DNA from: an uncultured Subdoligranulum sp.
GTDB taxonomy: Bacteria; Bacillota; Clostridia; Oscillospirales; Ruminococcaceae
DNA: 64,000 bases
Direction of reading: 5' to 3'
NCBI RefSeq assembly: GCF_963931595.1
Contig: NZ_OZ007030.1
Span: 62,001 to 126,000 of the forward strand
Every line of letters starts with the position of its first letter. Positions within the stretch are counted from its first letter, which is position 1. The notes below the pieces were generated by a model. It did not search any database, was not told the DNA's origin, and saw only the letters and a program-made list of their open reading frames with translations. The position numbers were made by a program, and so were the translations under genes. Of the stretch, positions 31,264 to 41,743 are shown piece after piece.

Positions 31264-31300
31264 TTCCCTCTGATGCCGGCCATCCGCTGACCGTATAAAT

Positions 31301-31344
31301 ACACATCCCCGCCGCGTTTTTTCGCGGCGGGGATGTGTTTGTTT
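31301..31344 (+). terminator. Terminator of the opp operon
   Basis: A perfect 16-base-pair stem ACACATCCCCGCCGCG/CGCGGCGGGGATGTGT around six T residues, then TTGTTT. Confidence 0.85.
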
Positions 31345-31353
31345 ATAGCCCTG

Positions 31354-31388
31354 AAAAAGGACCGGTTCCTGCGGGAACCGGTCCTTTT
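31354..31388. terminator. Bidirectional terminator between oppA and argF
   Basis: AAAAGGACCGGTTCC pairs perfectly with GGAACCGGTCCTTTT, loop TGCG, T/A runs at both ends. Confidence 0.8.
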
Positions 31389-31393
31389 GGTTC

Positions 31394-31430
31394 AGAGTTT
31401 CTTCGGTTCCTTCTTTGCAAAGAAGGAACA
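31394..31430. repeat. Palindromic interspersed repeat, copy 1
   Basis: Contains the perfect palindrome GTTCCTTCTTTGCAAAGAAGGAAC (24 bases at 31406-31429, given here as half-site GTTCCTTCTTTG). The flank AGAGTTTCTTCG also recurs in copies at 53589-53625 and 53678-53716. Confidence 0.6.
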
Positions 31431-31434
31431 AACA

Positions 31435-32430
31435 TCAGTCAAATTTGGCGCCCAGGGTGGCGGCCATGACCGCCTTGATGGTGTGCATGCGGTTTTCCGC
31501 CTCCCGGAAGACGATGGACTGGGGCCCGCTGAACACCTCGTCGGTGACCTCCATCTCGGCGCGGCCGAACTTCTCGCCCATCTCCTTTCCCACCGCCGTC
31601 TTGTGGTCGTGGTAGGCCGGCAGGCAGTGCATGAAGACCGCCGTGGGCTTGGCCCTGGCCATGAGGGCGGCGTTCACCTGGTAGGGGGCCAGCGCTTCGA
31701 TGCGCTCCGCCCACACTTCCACCGGCTCGCCCATGCTCACCCACACGTCGGTGTAGACCACGTCGGCGCCCGATACCGCGTCGGTGTTCTCGCTCAAAGT
31801 CACGCTGCCGCCGCTCTTTTCCGCCAGCTCCCGGCAGGTGGCCACCAGCCCGGCGTCCGGCCAGTAGGCCTTGGGGGCGCAGGCCACAAAATCCAGCCCC
31901 ATCTTGGCGCAGCCGATCATCAGGCTGTTGCCCATGTTGTACCGGGCATCCCCCATGTAGACGAACTTCAGCCCCTTCAGGTGGCCGAACTGCTCCTGCA
32001 GCGTCAGGAAATCCGCCAGGATCTGGGTGGGATGGAACTCGTTGGTCAGGCCGTTCCACACCGGCACGTCGGCGTACTTCGCCAGCTCCCGGACGATCTC
32101 CTGGCCGTAGCCACGGTACTCGATGCCCTCAAACATGCCGGAGAGCACCTGGGCCGTGTCGGCAATGGACTCCTTCTTGCCGATCTGGCTGCCCGCGGGG
32201 TCCAGATAGGTGGTTCCCATGCCCAGATCGTGGGCCGCCACCTCAAAGGCCGAACGGGTCCGGGTGGAGGTCTTCTCAAAGATCAGCGCCACATTCTTGC
32301 CCCGCAGCACGTCGTGGAGCACCCCCGCCTTCTTCTTGGCCTTCAGCTGGGCCGCCAGGTCCAGAAGGTAGGCAATCTCCTCCGGCGTATAGTCCAAAAG
32401 CGTCAGAAAATCACGCCCCTGCAGATTCAT
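31435..32430 (-). CDS. argF: Ornithine carbamoyltransferase
   Basis: A 331-residue enzyme making citrulline from ornithine and carbamoyl phosphate (arginine biosynthesis, or citrulline breakdown in the deiminase pathway). Motifs: carbamoyl-phosphate loop [14 protein letters not shown] near residue 55, [12 protein letters not shown] near 135, and the ornithine-binding HCLPAYHD near 275. The ribosome site AGGGGG is 8 bases before ATG 32430. It stands alone and divergent from dinB; no arc genes are adjacent, so the direction of flux is open. Confidence 0.93.
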   Translation of the reverse strand: MNLQGRDFLTLLDYTPEEIAYLLDLAAQLKAKKKAGVLHDVLRGKNVALIFEKTSTRTRSAFEVAAHDLGMGTTYLDPAGSQIGKKESIADTAQVLSGMFEGIEYRGYGQEIVRELAKYADVPVWNGLTNEFHPTQILADFLTLQEQFGHLKGLKFVYMGDARYNMGNSLMIGCAKMGLDFVACAPKAYWPDAGLVATCRELAEKSGGSVTLSENTDAVSGADVVYTDVWVSMGEPVEVWAERIEALAPYQVNAALMARAKPTAVFMHCLPAYHDHKTAVGKEMGEKFGRAEMEVTDEVFSGPQSIVFREAENRMHTIKAVMAATLGAKFD

Positions 32431-32473
32431 CAGTATAACCCCCTATGCAGAAATTGTGCAACTTTATACAACC

Positions 32474-32502
32474 ATTATCGCACGTTTTGCGCCATTGTGC
32501 AA
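32474..32502 (-). promoter_or_regulatory. Promoter of argF
   Basis: On the minus strand TTGCAC (32497-32502) and GATAAT (32474-32479), 17-base spacer. The -35 lies in ATTGTGCAAC, which also occurs at 32453-32462. Confidence 0.65.
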
Positions 32503-32519
32503 CCCCTCTTTGTTTATGG

Positions 32520-32525
32520 TATAAT
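32520..32525 (+). promoter_or_regulatory. -10 element of the dinB promoter
   Basis: Perfect TATAAT 22 bases before the dinB start codon; the -35 is weak (GTGCAA at 17 bases), overlapping the argF promoter on the other strand. Confidence 0.5.
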
Positions 32526-32546
32526 AAAGAAAAAGGGGGTGACCGG

Positions 32547-33794
32547 ATGGCCAAAGTCTACTTTCATGTGGATGTGAACTCGGCGTTCCTCTCCTGGTCG
32601 GCGCTGAAAAAGCTGCGGGAGGGGGAGACCCTCGACCTGCGCACCGTGCCCTCGGCGGTGGGCGGCGACGAGGAAAAGCGCCACGGCGTGGTGCTGGCCA
32701 AGAGCGGCCCCGCCAAGAAGTTCGGCGTCCGCACGGGGGAGAGCCTTTTCTCCGCCCGGCTGAAATGCCCGGAGCTCATCGTCACGCCGCCGGATTTCGA
32801 CTGGTATGTGCAGAACAGCAAGGCGCTCATCGCCATCCTGCACGACTACACCCCCGACGTGGAACAGTACAGCATCGACGAGGCCTTCCTCGACATGACC
32901 GGCACCGAAGCCCTCTTCGGCCCGCCGCTGACGGTGGCCCACACCATCCGCAACCGGGTGCGGGAGGAGCTGGGCTTCACGGTGAACATCGGGGTGGCGC
33001 CCAACCGGCTGCTGGCCAAGATGGCCTCGGACTTTGAAAAGCCCGATAAGGTGCACACGCTGTTCCCGGAGGAGGTGCCCCAAAAGATGTGGCCGCTGCC
33101 GGTGGGGGCGCTCTTCGGGGTGGGGCCCAGCGCCGTGAAGCGGCTGAACCGCTGCGGCATCTACACCATCGGGGACCTGGCCCAGACCGAGCGGCGGGTG
33201 ATCGTGGGCATCTTCGGCGCCCGGGGGGACACGCTGTGGAACTACGCCAACGGCCGGGAGGCCGACCCGGTGACCAAGCAGGCCACCCGGGACAACACCT
33301 ACGGCAACAGCGTCACGCTGCCCCGGGACCTGGCAAAGCCCGAGGAGGCGGACGCCACCCTGCTGGCCCTCTGCGATTCGGTGGGGCGGCGGCTGCGCAG
33401 CGACGGCAAGACCGCCCGGGTGGTGACGGTGCAGCTGGTGGACAACGCCTTCCGCCGCACCAGCCACCAGCGGACGCTGCCCGACCCCACCAACTCCACC
33501 GACCGCCTCTACGAGGTGGCGCTGCAGCTCATGCGGCAGATGTGGCCCGCCCGCCCCGTGCGGCTGGTGGGCATCAGCGCCGAGAAGACCGGCACCGACA
33601 ATTTCGAGCAGCTGGACCTCTTTACCGACACCACCCGCCGCCAGAAACAGGAGGCGCTGGACCGCACGGCGGACGCCCTGCGGCGCAAATTCGGCGGGGC
33701 GGTGGTGACTCGGGCCAAGCTGCTCACCCCCGAGACCCGGGCACCGGCGGCCCTCTCCGCCGCCAAGGAGCGGGACAAGGAAAAAAAGAAATAA
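32547..33794 (+). CDS. dinB: DNA polymerase IV (Y-family, DinB)
   Basis: Error-prone translesion polymerase, 415 residues. Palm-domain motifs with the catalytic carboxylates are present: HVDVNSAFLSW at the N-terminus and QYSIDEAFLDMTG near residue 110. Further: GVAPNRLLAKMASDFEKPD in the finger/palm, the thumb HhH region MWPLPVGALFGVGPSAVKRL, and the little-finger domain to about residue 355. The lysine-rich tail follows FEQLDLFTD, a likely beta-clamp-binding element (QLDLF). ATG 32547 follows GGGGGTGA. Confidence 0.93.
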   Translation: MAKVYFHVDVNSAFLSWSALKKLREGETLDLRTVPSAVGGDEEKRHGVVLAKSGPAKKFGVRTGESLFSARLKCPELIVTPPDFDWYVQNSKALIAILHDYTPDVEQYSIDEAFLDMTGTEALFGPPLTVAHTIRNRVREELGFTVNIGVAPNRLLAKMASDFEKPDKVHTLFPEEVPQKMWPLPVGALFGVGPSAVKRLNRCGIYTIGDLAQTERRVIVGIFGARGDTLWNYANGREADPVTKQATRDNTYGNSVTLPRDLAKPEEADATLLALCDSVGRRLRSDGKTARVVTVQLVDNAFRRTSHQRTLPDPTNSTDRLYEVALQLMRQMWPARPVRLVGISAEKTGTDNFEQLDLFTDTTRRQKQEALDRTADALRRKFGGAVVTRAKLLTPETRAPAALSAAKERDKEKKK

Positions 33795-33895
33795 GGCAGC
33801 CCTTTTGTCGTGCCATCGACCAAAAGCGGCCGGTCTGCCCAAGGGGCGCTGGCTCCGCACAAGGCGGAATCGAATGAGTGGAAAAGTCATTCTAT
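33795..33895. repeat. Intergenic element with nested inverted repeats
   Basis: After the dinB stop, GGCAGCC pairs with GGTCTGCC, enclosing TTTTGTCG/CGACCAAAA; then TCCGC/GCGGA and GAATGA/TCATTC hairpins follow. No ORF or T-run is convincing. It looks like a structured intergenic repeat, though no second copy occurs in this window. The remainder to 34012 shows nothing else. Confidence 0.35.
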
Positions 33896-34012
33896 TGACG
33901 GTAACCTCTTTCTGTGCTGCGCTGGAGCGCACCCCGAAAAAATTGGTGAATCTGCACAAAAACAAGGCGAAAACAATGGAATAAATCACGATAACGCCAG
34001 ATGGAGACCGGT

Positions 34013-34498
34013 ATGATTCCAAAAAAGAACTATTGCAGGCAGATAAGATGGACCGCACTTTTACTTGTGCTGCTACTGGCGGGCTGTGCCGCAACGGTGC
34101 GGGCCAAGGCGGGGCAGACAGTGTCCACGGCGCTGTTCGACTTCACGGTGAGCGAGGCCCAGCCCCTCACCGAGTATCCGGGAGTGACGGTGCCGGAGGA
34201 CCGGAAGCTCATCAGCCTGGCGATGACGGTGACCAACACCGGCACCGGGACACTGCCGGTCTTTGCCGGGGATTTCCAGTTCCAGTGGGGGGAGGGCGAG
34301 TCGGATTTCGGCAGCTGTCTGGACGCGCTGGACGACCAGATGATGCCCTACGCCCGGGACCTGGCCCCCGGGGAGAGCGGCGGCGGCCTGATGCTGGTTC
34401 TGGTGCCCCGGGACTGTGAGCGGATGCAGGTGGTCTACCAGGAACAGCACGCCGACGGCACTCCGGCGGGCACCTACTTTGTGGAGGTGCCGCTGTGA
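34013..34498 (+). CDS. Putative lipoprotein, DUF4352-like
   Basis: A 161-residue exported protein: the basic start IPKKNYCRQIRW, the hydrophobic stretch TALLLVLLLAGCA with lipobox LAGC near residue 26, then an immunoglobulin-like beta domain (VSTALFDFTVSEAQPL, LISLAMTVTNTGTGTLPVF, FQFQWGEGESDFGS), as in DUF4352 telokin-like lipoproteins. GGAG lies 7 bases before ATG 34013; the in-frame ATG at 34001 is less well placed. It overlaps the next gene by 4 bases. Function unknown. Confidence 0.7.
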   Translation: MIPKKNYCRQIRWTALLLVLLLAGCAATVRAKAGQTVSTALFDFTVSEAQPLTEYPGVTVPEDRKLISLAMTVTNTGTGTLPVFAGDFQFQWGEGESDFGSCLDALDDQMMPYARDLAPGESGGGLMLVLVPRDCERMQVVYQEQHADGTPAGTYFVEVPL

Positions 34499-34734
34499 AG
34501 CGGGTGCTGCTTTTCGGCGGCGCCTTTGTGACGGGGCTGGCGGCGGCTCTGCTGGCGGCGGCCGCCATGGTGGTGCTGCCGGGCTGGCTGCAGCGGGAAA
34601 GCTGGCAGGCCCAGCGCCCCGCCGAGGTGGTGCCCACAGCGGCGCCCGCGGCCGGGGAGGAAGAAAACGCTCCCGCCCCCACGCCTGCCCGCCCGCTGGC
34701 CGGCCGGGGCATGACCCAGATTATGGCTAAGTAG
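34495..34734 (+). CDS. Small membrane-anchored protein, possibly 3'-altered by the AT-rich island
   Basis: A 79-residue protein starting at GTG 34495 (overlap GTGA with the lipoprotein). One N-terminal membrane helix (LFGGAFVTGLAAALLAAAA) is followed by an extracytoplasmic Ala/Pro/Glu-rich tail. The last residues (GMTQIMAK) break the GC-rich composition exactly where the AT-rich segment begins, so the original C-terminus may have been replaced. Likely partner of the preceding lipoprotein. Confidence 0.6.
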   Translation: MKRVLLFGGAFVTGLAAALLAAAAMVVLPGWLQRESWQAQRPAEVVPTAAPAAGEEENAPAPTPARPLAGRGMTQIMAK

Positions 34735-34799
34735 ATGTAATCAAGAGAAGAAAGGAAAAGCACAATCCAGACGGAACCGGCGGTTGTGTCAAGAAATGT

Positions 34800-34828
34800 T
34801 TGTGGGATAGCAAGAATTTTGATATAAT
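34800..34828 (+). promoter_or_regulatory. Promoter of the small HTH gene
   Basis: TTGTGG (34800-34805), 17-base spacer, TATAAT (34823-34828). Confidence 0.65.
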
Positions 34829-34870
34829 GGGAACAGGAACCCCGGAACCGGGAGAAAGGCAGGAGGATAA

Positions 34871-35098
34871 ATGCACATAAGCTATAAACCCCTCTGGCAC
34901 ACGCTGGTTGAGCGCAACATGAGGAAAGAGGACTTGCGGATTGCCGCCGGTCTTACCACAAATATGATTGCCAACATGGGTAAGGGCAAAAATATCAGCA
35001 TGGAAACGCTGGTTCGTATTTGCGAAGCCCTGAATTGTGGCATTTTGGATGTAATAGAATTGGAGAAGGAAGACCATTCTGTTGATAAAGCAGAGTGA
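34871..35098 (+). CDS. Small Cro/C1-type HTH regulator
   Basis: A 75-residue protein consisting of one HTH_XRE/HTH_26 domain: SYKPLWHTLVERNMRKEDLR, recognition region LTTNMIANMGKGKNIS, then LVRICEALNCGILDVIEL. Such stand-alone repressors are frequent in Firmicute mobile elements. AGGAGG lies 7 bases before ATG 34871. It likely forms an operon with the methyltransferase 51 bases downstream. AT-rich. Confidence 0.85.
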   Translation: MHISYKPLWHTLVERNMRKEDLRIAAGLTTNMIANMGKGKNISMETLVRICEALNCGILDVIELEKEDHSVDKAE

Positions 35099-35149
35099 TA
35101 AATTTGAACGTGGAGTATTTACAAAAATTCACCAAGGGGAGAAGAATAC

Positions 35150-35899
35150 ATGGCAAAACAAAATATTTATGATAATGATAACTTTTTTGAAAATTTCAAG
35201 AATCTTCGCAACAACAAGATTAATTTCAATGATTGCATAGAAACCCCGATTCTACTTGCGATGATTCCAGAAGTAGATGGAAAAAGGGTACTGGACATAG
35301 GTTGTGGCATGGGACAACACGCAAAGCAGTATTCTGATATGGGGGCTGAATCTGTATTGGGTATTGATATTTCTGAGAAAATGCTTGAGTATGCAAAGGA
35401 ACATTTCCATGCAAAAAATATTACTTACCGACAAATGGCATTGGAAGATATATGTCAAATTGATGAGCAGTTCGATTTGATTACAAGTTCCTTAGCATTT
35501 GATTATGCCGAAGATTTAGACAAACTAATGAAAAATATATATGGTCTATTAAAATATGGTGCCCATTTTGTATTTAGTATGTCTCATCCAATGGCAACCG
35601 CATGGGATGGTCAATATGATAGATATACCCGGACAGAATCGGGCGAAAGACTTTATGCGAATATCAGCAACTATATGGTTGAGGGAAAAAGGACAGTCAA
35701 ATGGGTTGTCGAGGACTATGAAGTTTATCATCGAACATTTTCCAGTATTGTTAATACTATAGTAAATGCTGGATTTTTGATTGAAGAATGCGAGGAATCT
35801 CATGTATCCGATGAAATGAGAAAGCAGTATCCAGCCCAGTTTGGTGGAACACTTCACCGACCAGATTTTATATTTTTTAGATGTAAAAAACAATCGTAA
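35150..35899 (+). CDS. Class I SAM-dependent methyltransferase
   Basis: A 249-residue cytoplasmic methyltransferase. Motif I VLDIGCGMGQHAKQYSDMG near residue 45 binds S-adenosylmethionine; the acidic residue of motif II is in LGIDISEKMLEYAK, and FDLITSSLAFDYAEDLDKL corresponds to motifs III/IV. The remaining C-terminal half (FVFSMSHPMATAWDGQYDRY) resembles small-molecule or ubiE-like methyltransferases. The substrate is unknown. The gene is much more AT-rich than the host, consistent with transfer. Confidence 0.85.
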   Translation: MAKQNIYDNDNFFENFKNLRNNKINFNDCIETPILLAMIPEVDGKRVLDIGCGMGQHAKQYSDMGAESVLGIDISEKMLEYAKEHFHAKNITYRQMALEDICQIDEQFDLITSSLAFDYAEDLDKLMKNIYGLLKYGAHFVFSMSHPMATAWDGQYDRYTRTESGERLYANISNYMVEGKRTVKWVVEDYEVYHRTFSSIVNTIVNAGFLIEECEESHVSDEMRKQYPAQFGGTLHRPDFIFFRCKKQS

Positions 35900-35993
35900 A
35901 ATGATGAATCCAGATTGAAATACTGAAGTAAAAATTCAATTCATTACACAAAGCTGCCGTTGCAGGAACACTCATTCCCACAACGGCAGTTTT

Positions 35994-36806
35994 TCATTTT
36001 CTCTTGCGCCGGAAGTTGAAGGGACTGTTCTTGATGTTCGGGGATTTTGACAGTATCCTTTTCAATATCTTCTGTTCATCCGGCGGCAGCTTGTAAAAGT
36101 CAATGCCGAGCATATTGAAAATGACCGCCCACACTTTTCCGAGATAATCCCCGGAAGATTGAATAGCCTTTCGGATTTCCAGAGCCATCTTCTTTGCAAG
36201 AGAATAATCCGGCGTGCTGTCAATGTCATGCTCATGGGCTTTCCGTATGTCGTGGAGAATGGCGTCCCATGTTTTGTGCGTCACATGACAGAAGAAATCT
36301 TCTTCCTTTACCTCTGCGGCAAGGATGGTCTTTGAATAGAAATCCTTATCAGCCTGCTTGTATTTCTGAACGATAATCTGCCGCTGTTCTTCCAAAGATT
36401 CATAAAGGGTACGGAAGGTAGAGGTTGCATGGCCGTCTATGTAAATCTCCGTGTCGGTCATAAGCTGTTCAAATTTATCATTGGTAGCAATCTCACACAG
36501 GAGCCGGTTGTTGATACGGCCGCTTTTCAGCAACGCCACCATTTCATCCGTCAAGTGCAATTCCATTAAAGGCGTGTTTGCCTGTTCCCGGTTCTCCGTC
36601 CGGCACAGCAGATAATCAACGGACACCTGATAGAAGTCTGCCAGTATGACAAGGTTGCCGTGGTTAATTTCCTTATAGTCTTTGGCTTCATAGCTGGCGA
36701 GGGCTGACTTTGAAATGCCGGTTTGCTGCGCCAGTTCTTCCAGATTTAAGCCTTTATCCTTGCGTAACTCCCAAAGGCGTTCCTGTATGGTAGTTGCCCT
36801 CAGCAT
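35994..36806 (-). CDS. XRE-family regulator of a conjugative-element type, 5' end at the island junction
   Basis: A 270-residue protein: HTH domain in residues 5-65 (TIQERLWELRKDKGLNLEEL, TGISKSALASYEAKDYKEIN, YQVSVDYLLC), then a long helical region ending in basic FNFRRKRK. The N-terminal pattern is familiar from regulators carried by Lachnospiraceae/Clostridia conjugative transposons. ATG 36806 lies within a few bases of the composition switch and has only a weak ribosome site (AGGTG), so the natural first codons and promoter may be lost and the gene may be silent. Confidence 0.7.
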   Translation of the reverse strand: MLRATTIQERLWELRKDKGLNLEELAQQTGISKSALASYEAKDYKEINHGNLVILADFYQVSVDYLLCRTENREQANTPLMELHLTDEMVALLKSGRINNRLLCEIATNDKFEQLMTDTEIYIDGHATSTFRTLYESLEEQRQIIVQKYKQADKDFYSKTILAAEVKEEDFFCHVTHKTWDAILHDIRKAHEHDIDSTPDYSLAKKMALEIRKAIQSSGDYLGKVWAVIFNMLGIDFYKLPPDEQKILKRILSKSPNIKNSPFNFRRKRK

Positions 36807-37213
36807 ACACCTGCAAGACGCTGACCGCCTGGAACGGCACCGAGCCCTACAAGGGCACCGAAGTGGTGGTGCCGGGCCGCTGGGAACTGGCTGCCCACTG
36901 CACAAAGAACCCGGCGCCCCCGGCCAACCCCGGCACCAAGCCCAACCCGGGCCAGACCAAACCCACCGAGAACAAGCCCGCGGCCAAGCCTGCCGAGAGC
37001 AAGCCCGCTGCCACCGCGCAGCCGGCCAAGGCCCAGCCCGCTCCGGCCAAGGCGGTGGTCAAACCGGCAGCTCCGGTGGCCGGCAACACCAAGATCCTGC
37101 CCAAAACCGGCCTGCAGACCGGCACCCCGGTGGTCTTTGTCGTCATGCTGGCGGCGGCCCCGGCGGCTGCGGCGGCCTGGCTGGTCATTCTGCGCAAAAA
37201 ACTGAACGGATGA
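36807..37213 (+). pseudogene. 3' fragment of an LPKTG-anchored surface protein gene
   Basis: The last ~135 codons of a cell-wall protein: TCKTLTAWNGTEPYKGTEVV and GRWELAAHC (end of an extracellular domain), a Pro/Lys/Ala-rich wall-spanning linker, then the sorting signal LPKTG with a hydrophobic segment (PVVFVVMLAAAPAAAAAWLV) and positive tail RKKLNG. No start codon, signal peptide or ribosome site precedes it; the frame runs straight into the AT-rich island. The 5' part is absent from this window, so the island insertion or a deletion destroyed the gene. Confidence 0.75.
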
Positions 37214-37282
37214 CCCGGCGCCGGGCGGTCCTCCCCCGAGCAGCGCTGACTGCCTGACCCCTCCGGCGTCGCCCCAAAACAA

Positions 37283-37322
37283 CAACACCCCCGGCAGCGT
37301 CTGCACGCTGCCGGGGGTGTTG
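37283..37322. terminator. Bidirectional terminator between LPKTG fragment and ANTAR gene
   Basis: A perfect 18-base-pair stem CAACACCCCCGGCAGCGT with loop CTGC; on the minus strand a T-rich tract follows. Confidence 0.75.
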
Positions 37323-37334
37323 CCCGTATAAAAC

Positions 37335-37904
37335 TTATTCCTCGGCGGATTCCAGGATCTCCTGGGCCACCTCGCCGCGGCTGCGGCGGGTGTCCATGGC
37401 GCTCTTCTCGATGAGCCGGTGGGCCTCCATCTCGGTGAGGCCCCGCTTCTCGATCAGGAAGCACTTGGCCCGGTCCACCAGCCGCAGCTGGGCGATCTTG
37501 TCCAGCAGTTTCTGGTTTTCCACCCGCAGCAGGGCCAGCCGCTTGTAGTTGCTGGCCGCGATCTGCACGGCCTGCCGGAACTGGGGCCCGCTGAAGGGCT
37601 TGCCCAGCACCAGCACGCCGAAATCCTGCAATTTGGCGGAGATCTGTTCCGCCGTGCCGCTCTTCGCCAGCAGAATCACGCCGGCGTCGGTTTTCTGTAC
37701 GGCATCGGTGCCCAGCTCGTGCCCGAACTCGTCGGGCAGCGGGGTGTTGATGACAATGACCTCGAAGTCCTTGCCGTCCATCTGGCGGCGGGCTTCGCCG
37801 CCGCTGGGCACGATGACAGGGCGGGTGTAGCCCAGCTCGGCAATGTGCCGGGCCAGGTATTCGTTGGCGTTGGTGCCCGCCGATACGATCAGCGCCTTGG
37901 CCAC
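37335..37904 (-). CDS. ANTAR-domain response regulator (NasT/AmiR-like)
   Basis: A 189-residue regulator that binds RNA. Residues 1-120 are a receiver-like domain (KALIVSAGTNANEYLARHI, VIVINTPLPDEFGHELG, VILLAKSG). A coiled coil (YKRLALLRVENQKLLDKIAQ) leads to the C-terminal ANTAR domain (DRAKCFLIEKRGLTEMEAHR, LIEKSAMDTRRSRGEVAQEI), which in known systems prevents transcription termination in target leaders. It starts at GTG 37904 behind AGGAGGGGG. Position after two glutamine synthetase genes points to nitrogen control. Confidence 0.9.
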   Translation of the reverse strand: MAKALIVSAGTNANEYLARHIAELGYTRPVIVPSGGEARRQMDGKDFEVIVINTPLPDEFGHELGTDAVQKTDAGVILLAKSGTAEQISAKLQDFGVLVLGKPFSGPQFRQAVQIAASNYKRLALLRVENQKLLDKIAQLRLVDRAKCFLIEKRGLTEMEAHRLIEKSAMDTRRSRGEVAQEILESAEE

Positions 37905-37941
37905 AGGCCGCCCCCTCCTCTCTGCATTGTGTTGGGCCCTG

Positions 37942-39252
37942 TCAGATGATCAGGAAGCCGTTGGCGCGTTCCCAGGCGTCCACGTCGGAGGCTGCCTCGT
38001 AGTCGTGGCACAGCAGGGTCTGGTACTCGAAGTACTTGTTCATCAGCGCGATGGGCAGTTCCTGGCTGATGAACTCGCTCTGGCCGGCCACCGTGATGGC
38101 CTCCCGCAGGGAGCGGGGCAGACTTTCCAGGCCGGCGGCGGCGCTGGGATGGAACAGGTTGCGGTTGACCGCCTCGGGCATAGGCAGCTCCCGCTGGATG
38201 CCGTCCAGGCCGGCGGCCAGGATCAGGCCGATGACCAGGTAGGGGTTGCCGGCGGGGTCGGGACCGCGCAGCTCCACGCGGCACTGTTCGCCGCTGGCGC
38301 TGGGCAGCCGCACCAGCTGGCTGCGGTTCTGGCGGCTCCAGCTCACATAGAGGGGGGCTTCGTTGGCGCCCAGGCGGGCGTAGGAGTTGGGCACCGGGTT
38401 GCAGAAGGCCGTCAGCTCCCGGGCGTGGGCCAGGATGCCCGCCACAAAGTGACCGGCCTCGCTGTCGGGGCGCAGATCCCCCTCAAAGAGGTTCTTGCCG
38501 TCCCGCACCAGCGAGATGTTCACATGCAGGCCGCTGCCCGGCTGGTCGGCCAGGGGCTTGGGCATGAAGCTGGCGAACAGGCCGTTGCGGGCCGCAATGG
38601 CCTTGACGGTGCTCTTGAAGGTATTCAGGTTGTCGGCGGACTGCAGCGCCGCGGTGTAGAGGAAGCATACCTCGTTCTGGCCCGGGCCGCTCTCGTGGTG
38701 GCTGTGCTCGGGGTGCAGGCCCATTTCCTCGATGGCGAAGCAGATCTCCCGGCGGATGTTCTCCCCCAGGTCCAGGGGCGGGATGTCGAAGTAGCCGCCG
38801 TGGTCCAGGGGAATGTGGGTGGGGTTGCCGTTTTCGTCGGTCTCGAAGAGATAGAACTCGCATTCGCAGCCCACGTTGCAGGTCAGGCCCATGGCCTTGG
38901 CCCGGCCCACCACCGACTGCAGATACCCCCGGCAGTTGCCCTCGAAGGGTTTGCCGTCGGGCAGCGTGATGTCGCAGTACATCCGGATGACCCGGCCTTC
39001 GGTGGGACGCCAGGGCAGCACGGTGGCGGTGTCGGGATCGGGCCAGAGGACCAGGTCGCTCTCCTCCACGTTCATGAAGCCGGCGATGGAGGAACCGTCG
39101 AAGCTGATGCCCTGGGAAAAGGCGCGGGGCAGTTCGCTGGCAAACAGGGAGATGTTCTTCTGGTTGCCGAAGATGTCGCAGAAGGTCAGCTTGGCGAATT
39201 TGACATCGTTATCCTCCACGAAATTCAGTATATCCTGTGCGGTTCGTTTCAT
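37942..39252 (-). CDS. glnA: Glutamine synthetase, type I
   Basis: ATP-dependent ammonia assimilation into glutamine; cytoplasmic dodecamer. 436 residues from ATG 39252, which has GGAGG 5 bases upstream. Family regions: FCDIFGNQKNISLFASELP near the N-terminus, IAGFMNVEESDLVLWPD (Asp-50-like loop region: SSIAGF), CECEFYLFETDENGNP, HHESGPGQNEVCFLYTAAL, and the ATP/glutamate region GSGLHVNISLVRDGKNLF, SYARLGANEAPLYVSWS. No adenylylation tyrosine motif is evident. Cotranscription with glnN upstream and the ANTAR gene downstream is likely. Confidence 0.93.
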   Translation of the reverse strand: MKRTAQDILNFVEDNDVKFAKLTFCDIFGNQKNISLFASELPRAFSQGISFDGSSIAGFMNVEESDLVLWPDPDTATVLPWRPTEGRVIRMYCDITLPDGKPFEGNCRGYLQSVVGRAKAMGLTCNVGCECEFYLFETDENGNPTHIPLDHGGYFDIPPLDLGENIRREICFAIEEMGLHPEHSHHESGPGQNEVCFLYTAALQSADNLNTFKSTVKAIAARNGLFASFMPKPLADQPGSGLHVNISLVRDGKNLFEGDLRPDSEAGHFVAGILAHARELTAFCNPVPNSYARLGANEAPLYVSWSRQNRSQLVRLPSASGEQCRVELRGPDPAGNPYLVIGLILAAGLDGIQRELPMPEAVNRNLFHPSAAAGLESLPRSLREAITVAGQSEFISQELPIALMNKYFEYQTLLCHDYEAASDVDAWERANGFLII

Positions 39253-39306
39253 AAAAGCCTCCGTAAGAGCATCTTTCGTGCAAGAGCTGCCGCAGACGCA
39301 GATACC

Positions 39307-39342
39307 CGAAAGGCCCACCTGTGAATACGGGCGGGCCTTTCG
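39307..39342 (-). promoter_or_regulatory. Stem-loop in the glnN-glnA gap
   Basis: CGAAAGGCCC and GGGCCTTTCG pair perfectly over ten bases around a 16-base loop. No T-run follows on either strand, so it is more likely a processing, stability or protein-binding hairpin than a terminator. Confidence 0.5.
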
Positions 39343-39399
39343 AGCGGTGTAAGAAATAGGAAAAGGAGAATGGCAAATGGTTAGGAAGGAATCAGCGCC

Positions 39400-41490
<2,091 letters not shown>

Positions 41491-41522
41491 AACTACTTAC
41501 TCCTTACATCACATTAGTACAG

Positions 41523-41556
41523 AAAAAGGCGCTGCGAAAACACATTCGCAGCGCCC
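41523..41556 (-). terminator. Leader terminator/attenuator of glnN
   Basis: On the minus strand GGCGCTGCGAA pairs with TTCGCAGCGCC around a 6-base loop, followed by five T residues, between the promoter and the glnN start. This is where an ANTAR-type antiterminator could act. Confidence 0.7.
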
Positions 41557-41572
41557 TTGCTGTTATGTTCCC

Positions 41573-41601
41573 ATTATACGGGGTGTGATGGGAAAATGCA
41601 A
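41573..41601 (-). promoter_or_regulatory. Promoter of the glnN-glnA-ANTAR cluster
   Basis: On the minus strand TTGCAT (41596-41601), 17-base spacer, TATAAT (41573-41578). Confidence 0.75.
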
Positions 41602-41743
41602 CTGGCGAACTGCTCAAATCCCGGGTGATTCCAAGGCAAAAACTGGCAATATTGTCCATCGCGGGCCGACAGGGGGATATGGTATACTAAAGGCGCGGCC
41701 CCGAAAACGACACACTGCGGGCCGCCGGATGAGGTACAATACA

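Larger units (their letters stand above)
34712..36806. mobile_element. AT-rich island, remnant of an integrative element
   Basis: Composition changes abruptly to AT-rich at about 34712 and back to host-like near 36806. It carries a small HTH protein, a methyltransferase and an XRE regulator of the kind found in Firmicute conjugative transposons. No integrase, relaxase or clear terminal repeat is present, so it is a remnant. The right edge cuts into an LPKTG surface-protein gene. Confidence 0.65.

Noticed and set aside
32453..32503. Two ATTGTGCAAC repeats as tandem operators for argF/dinB.
   Set aside because: The copy at 32494-32503 overlaps the argF -35 box and the other copy may be chance; no ArgR-type palindrome is present, so I kept it only as a promoter note.
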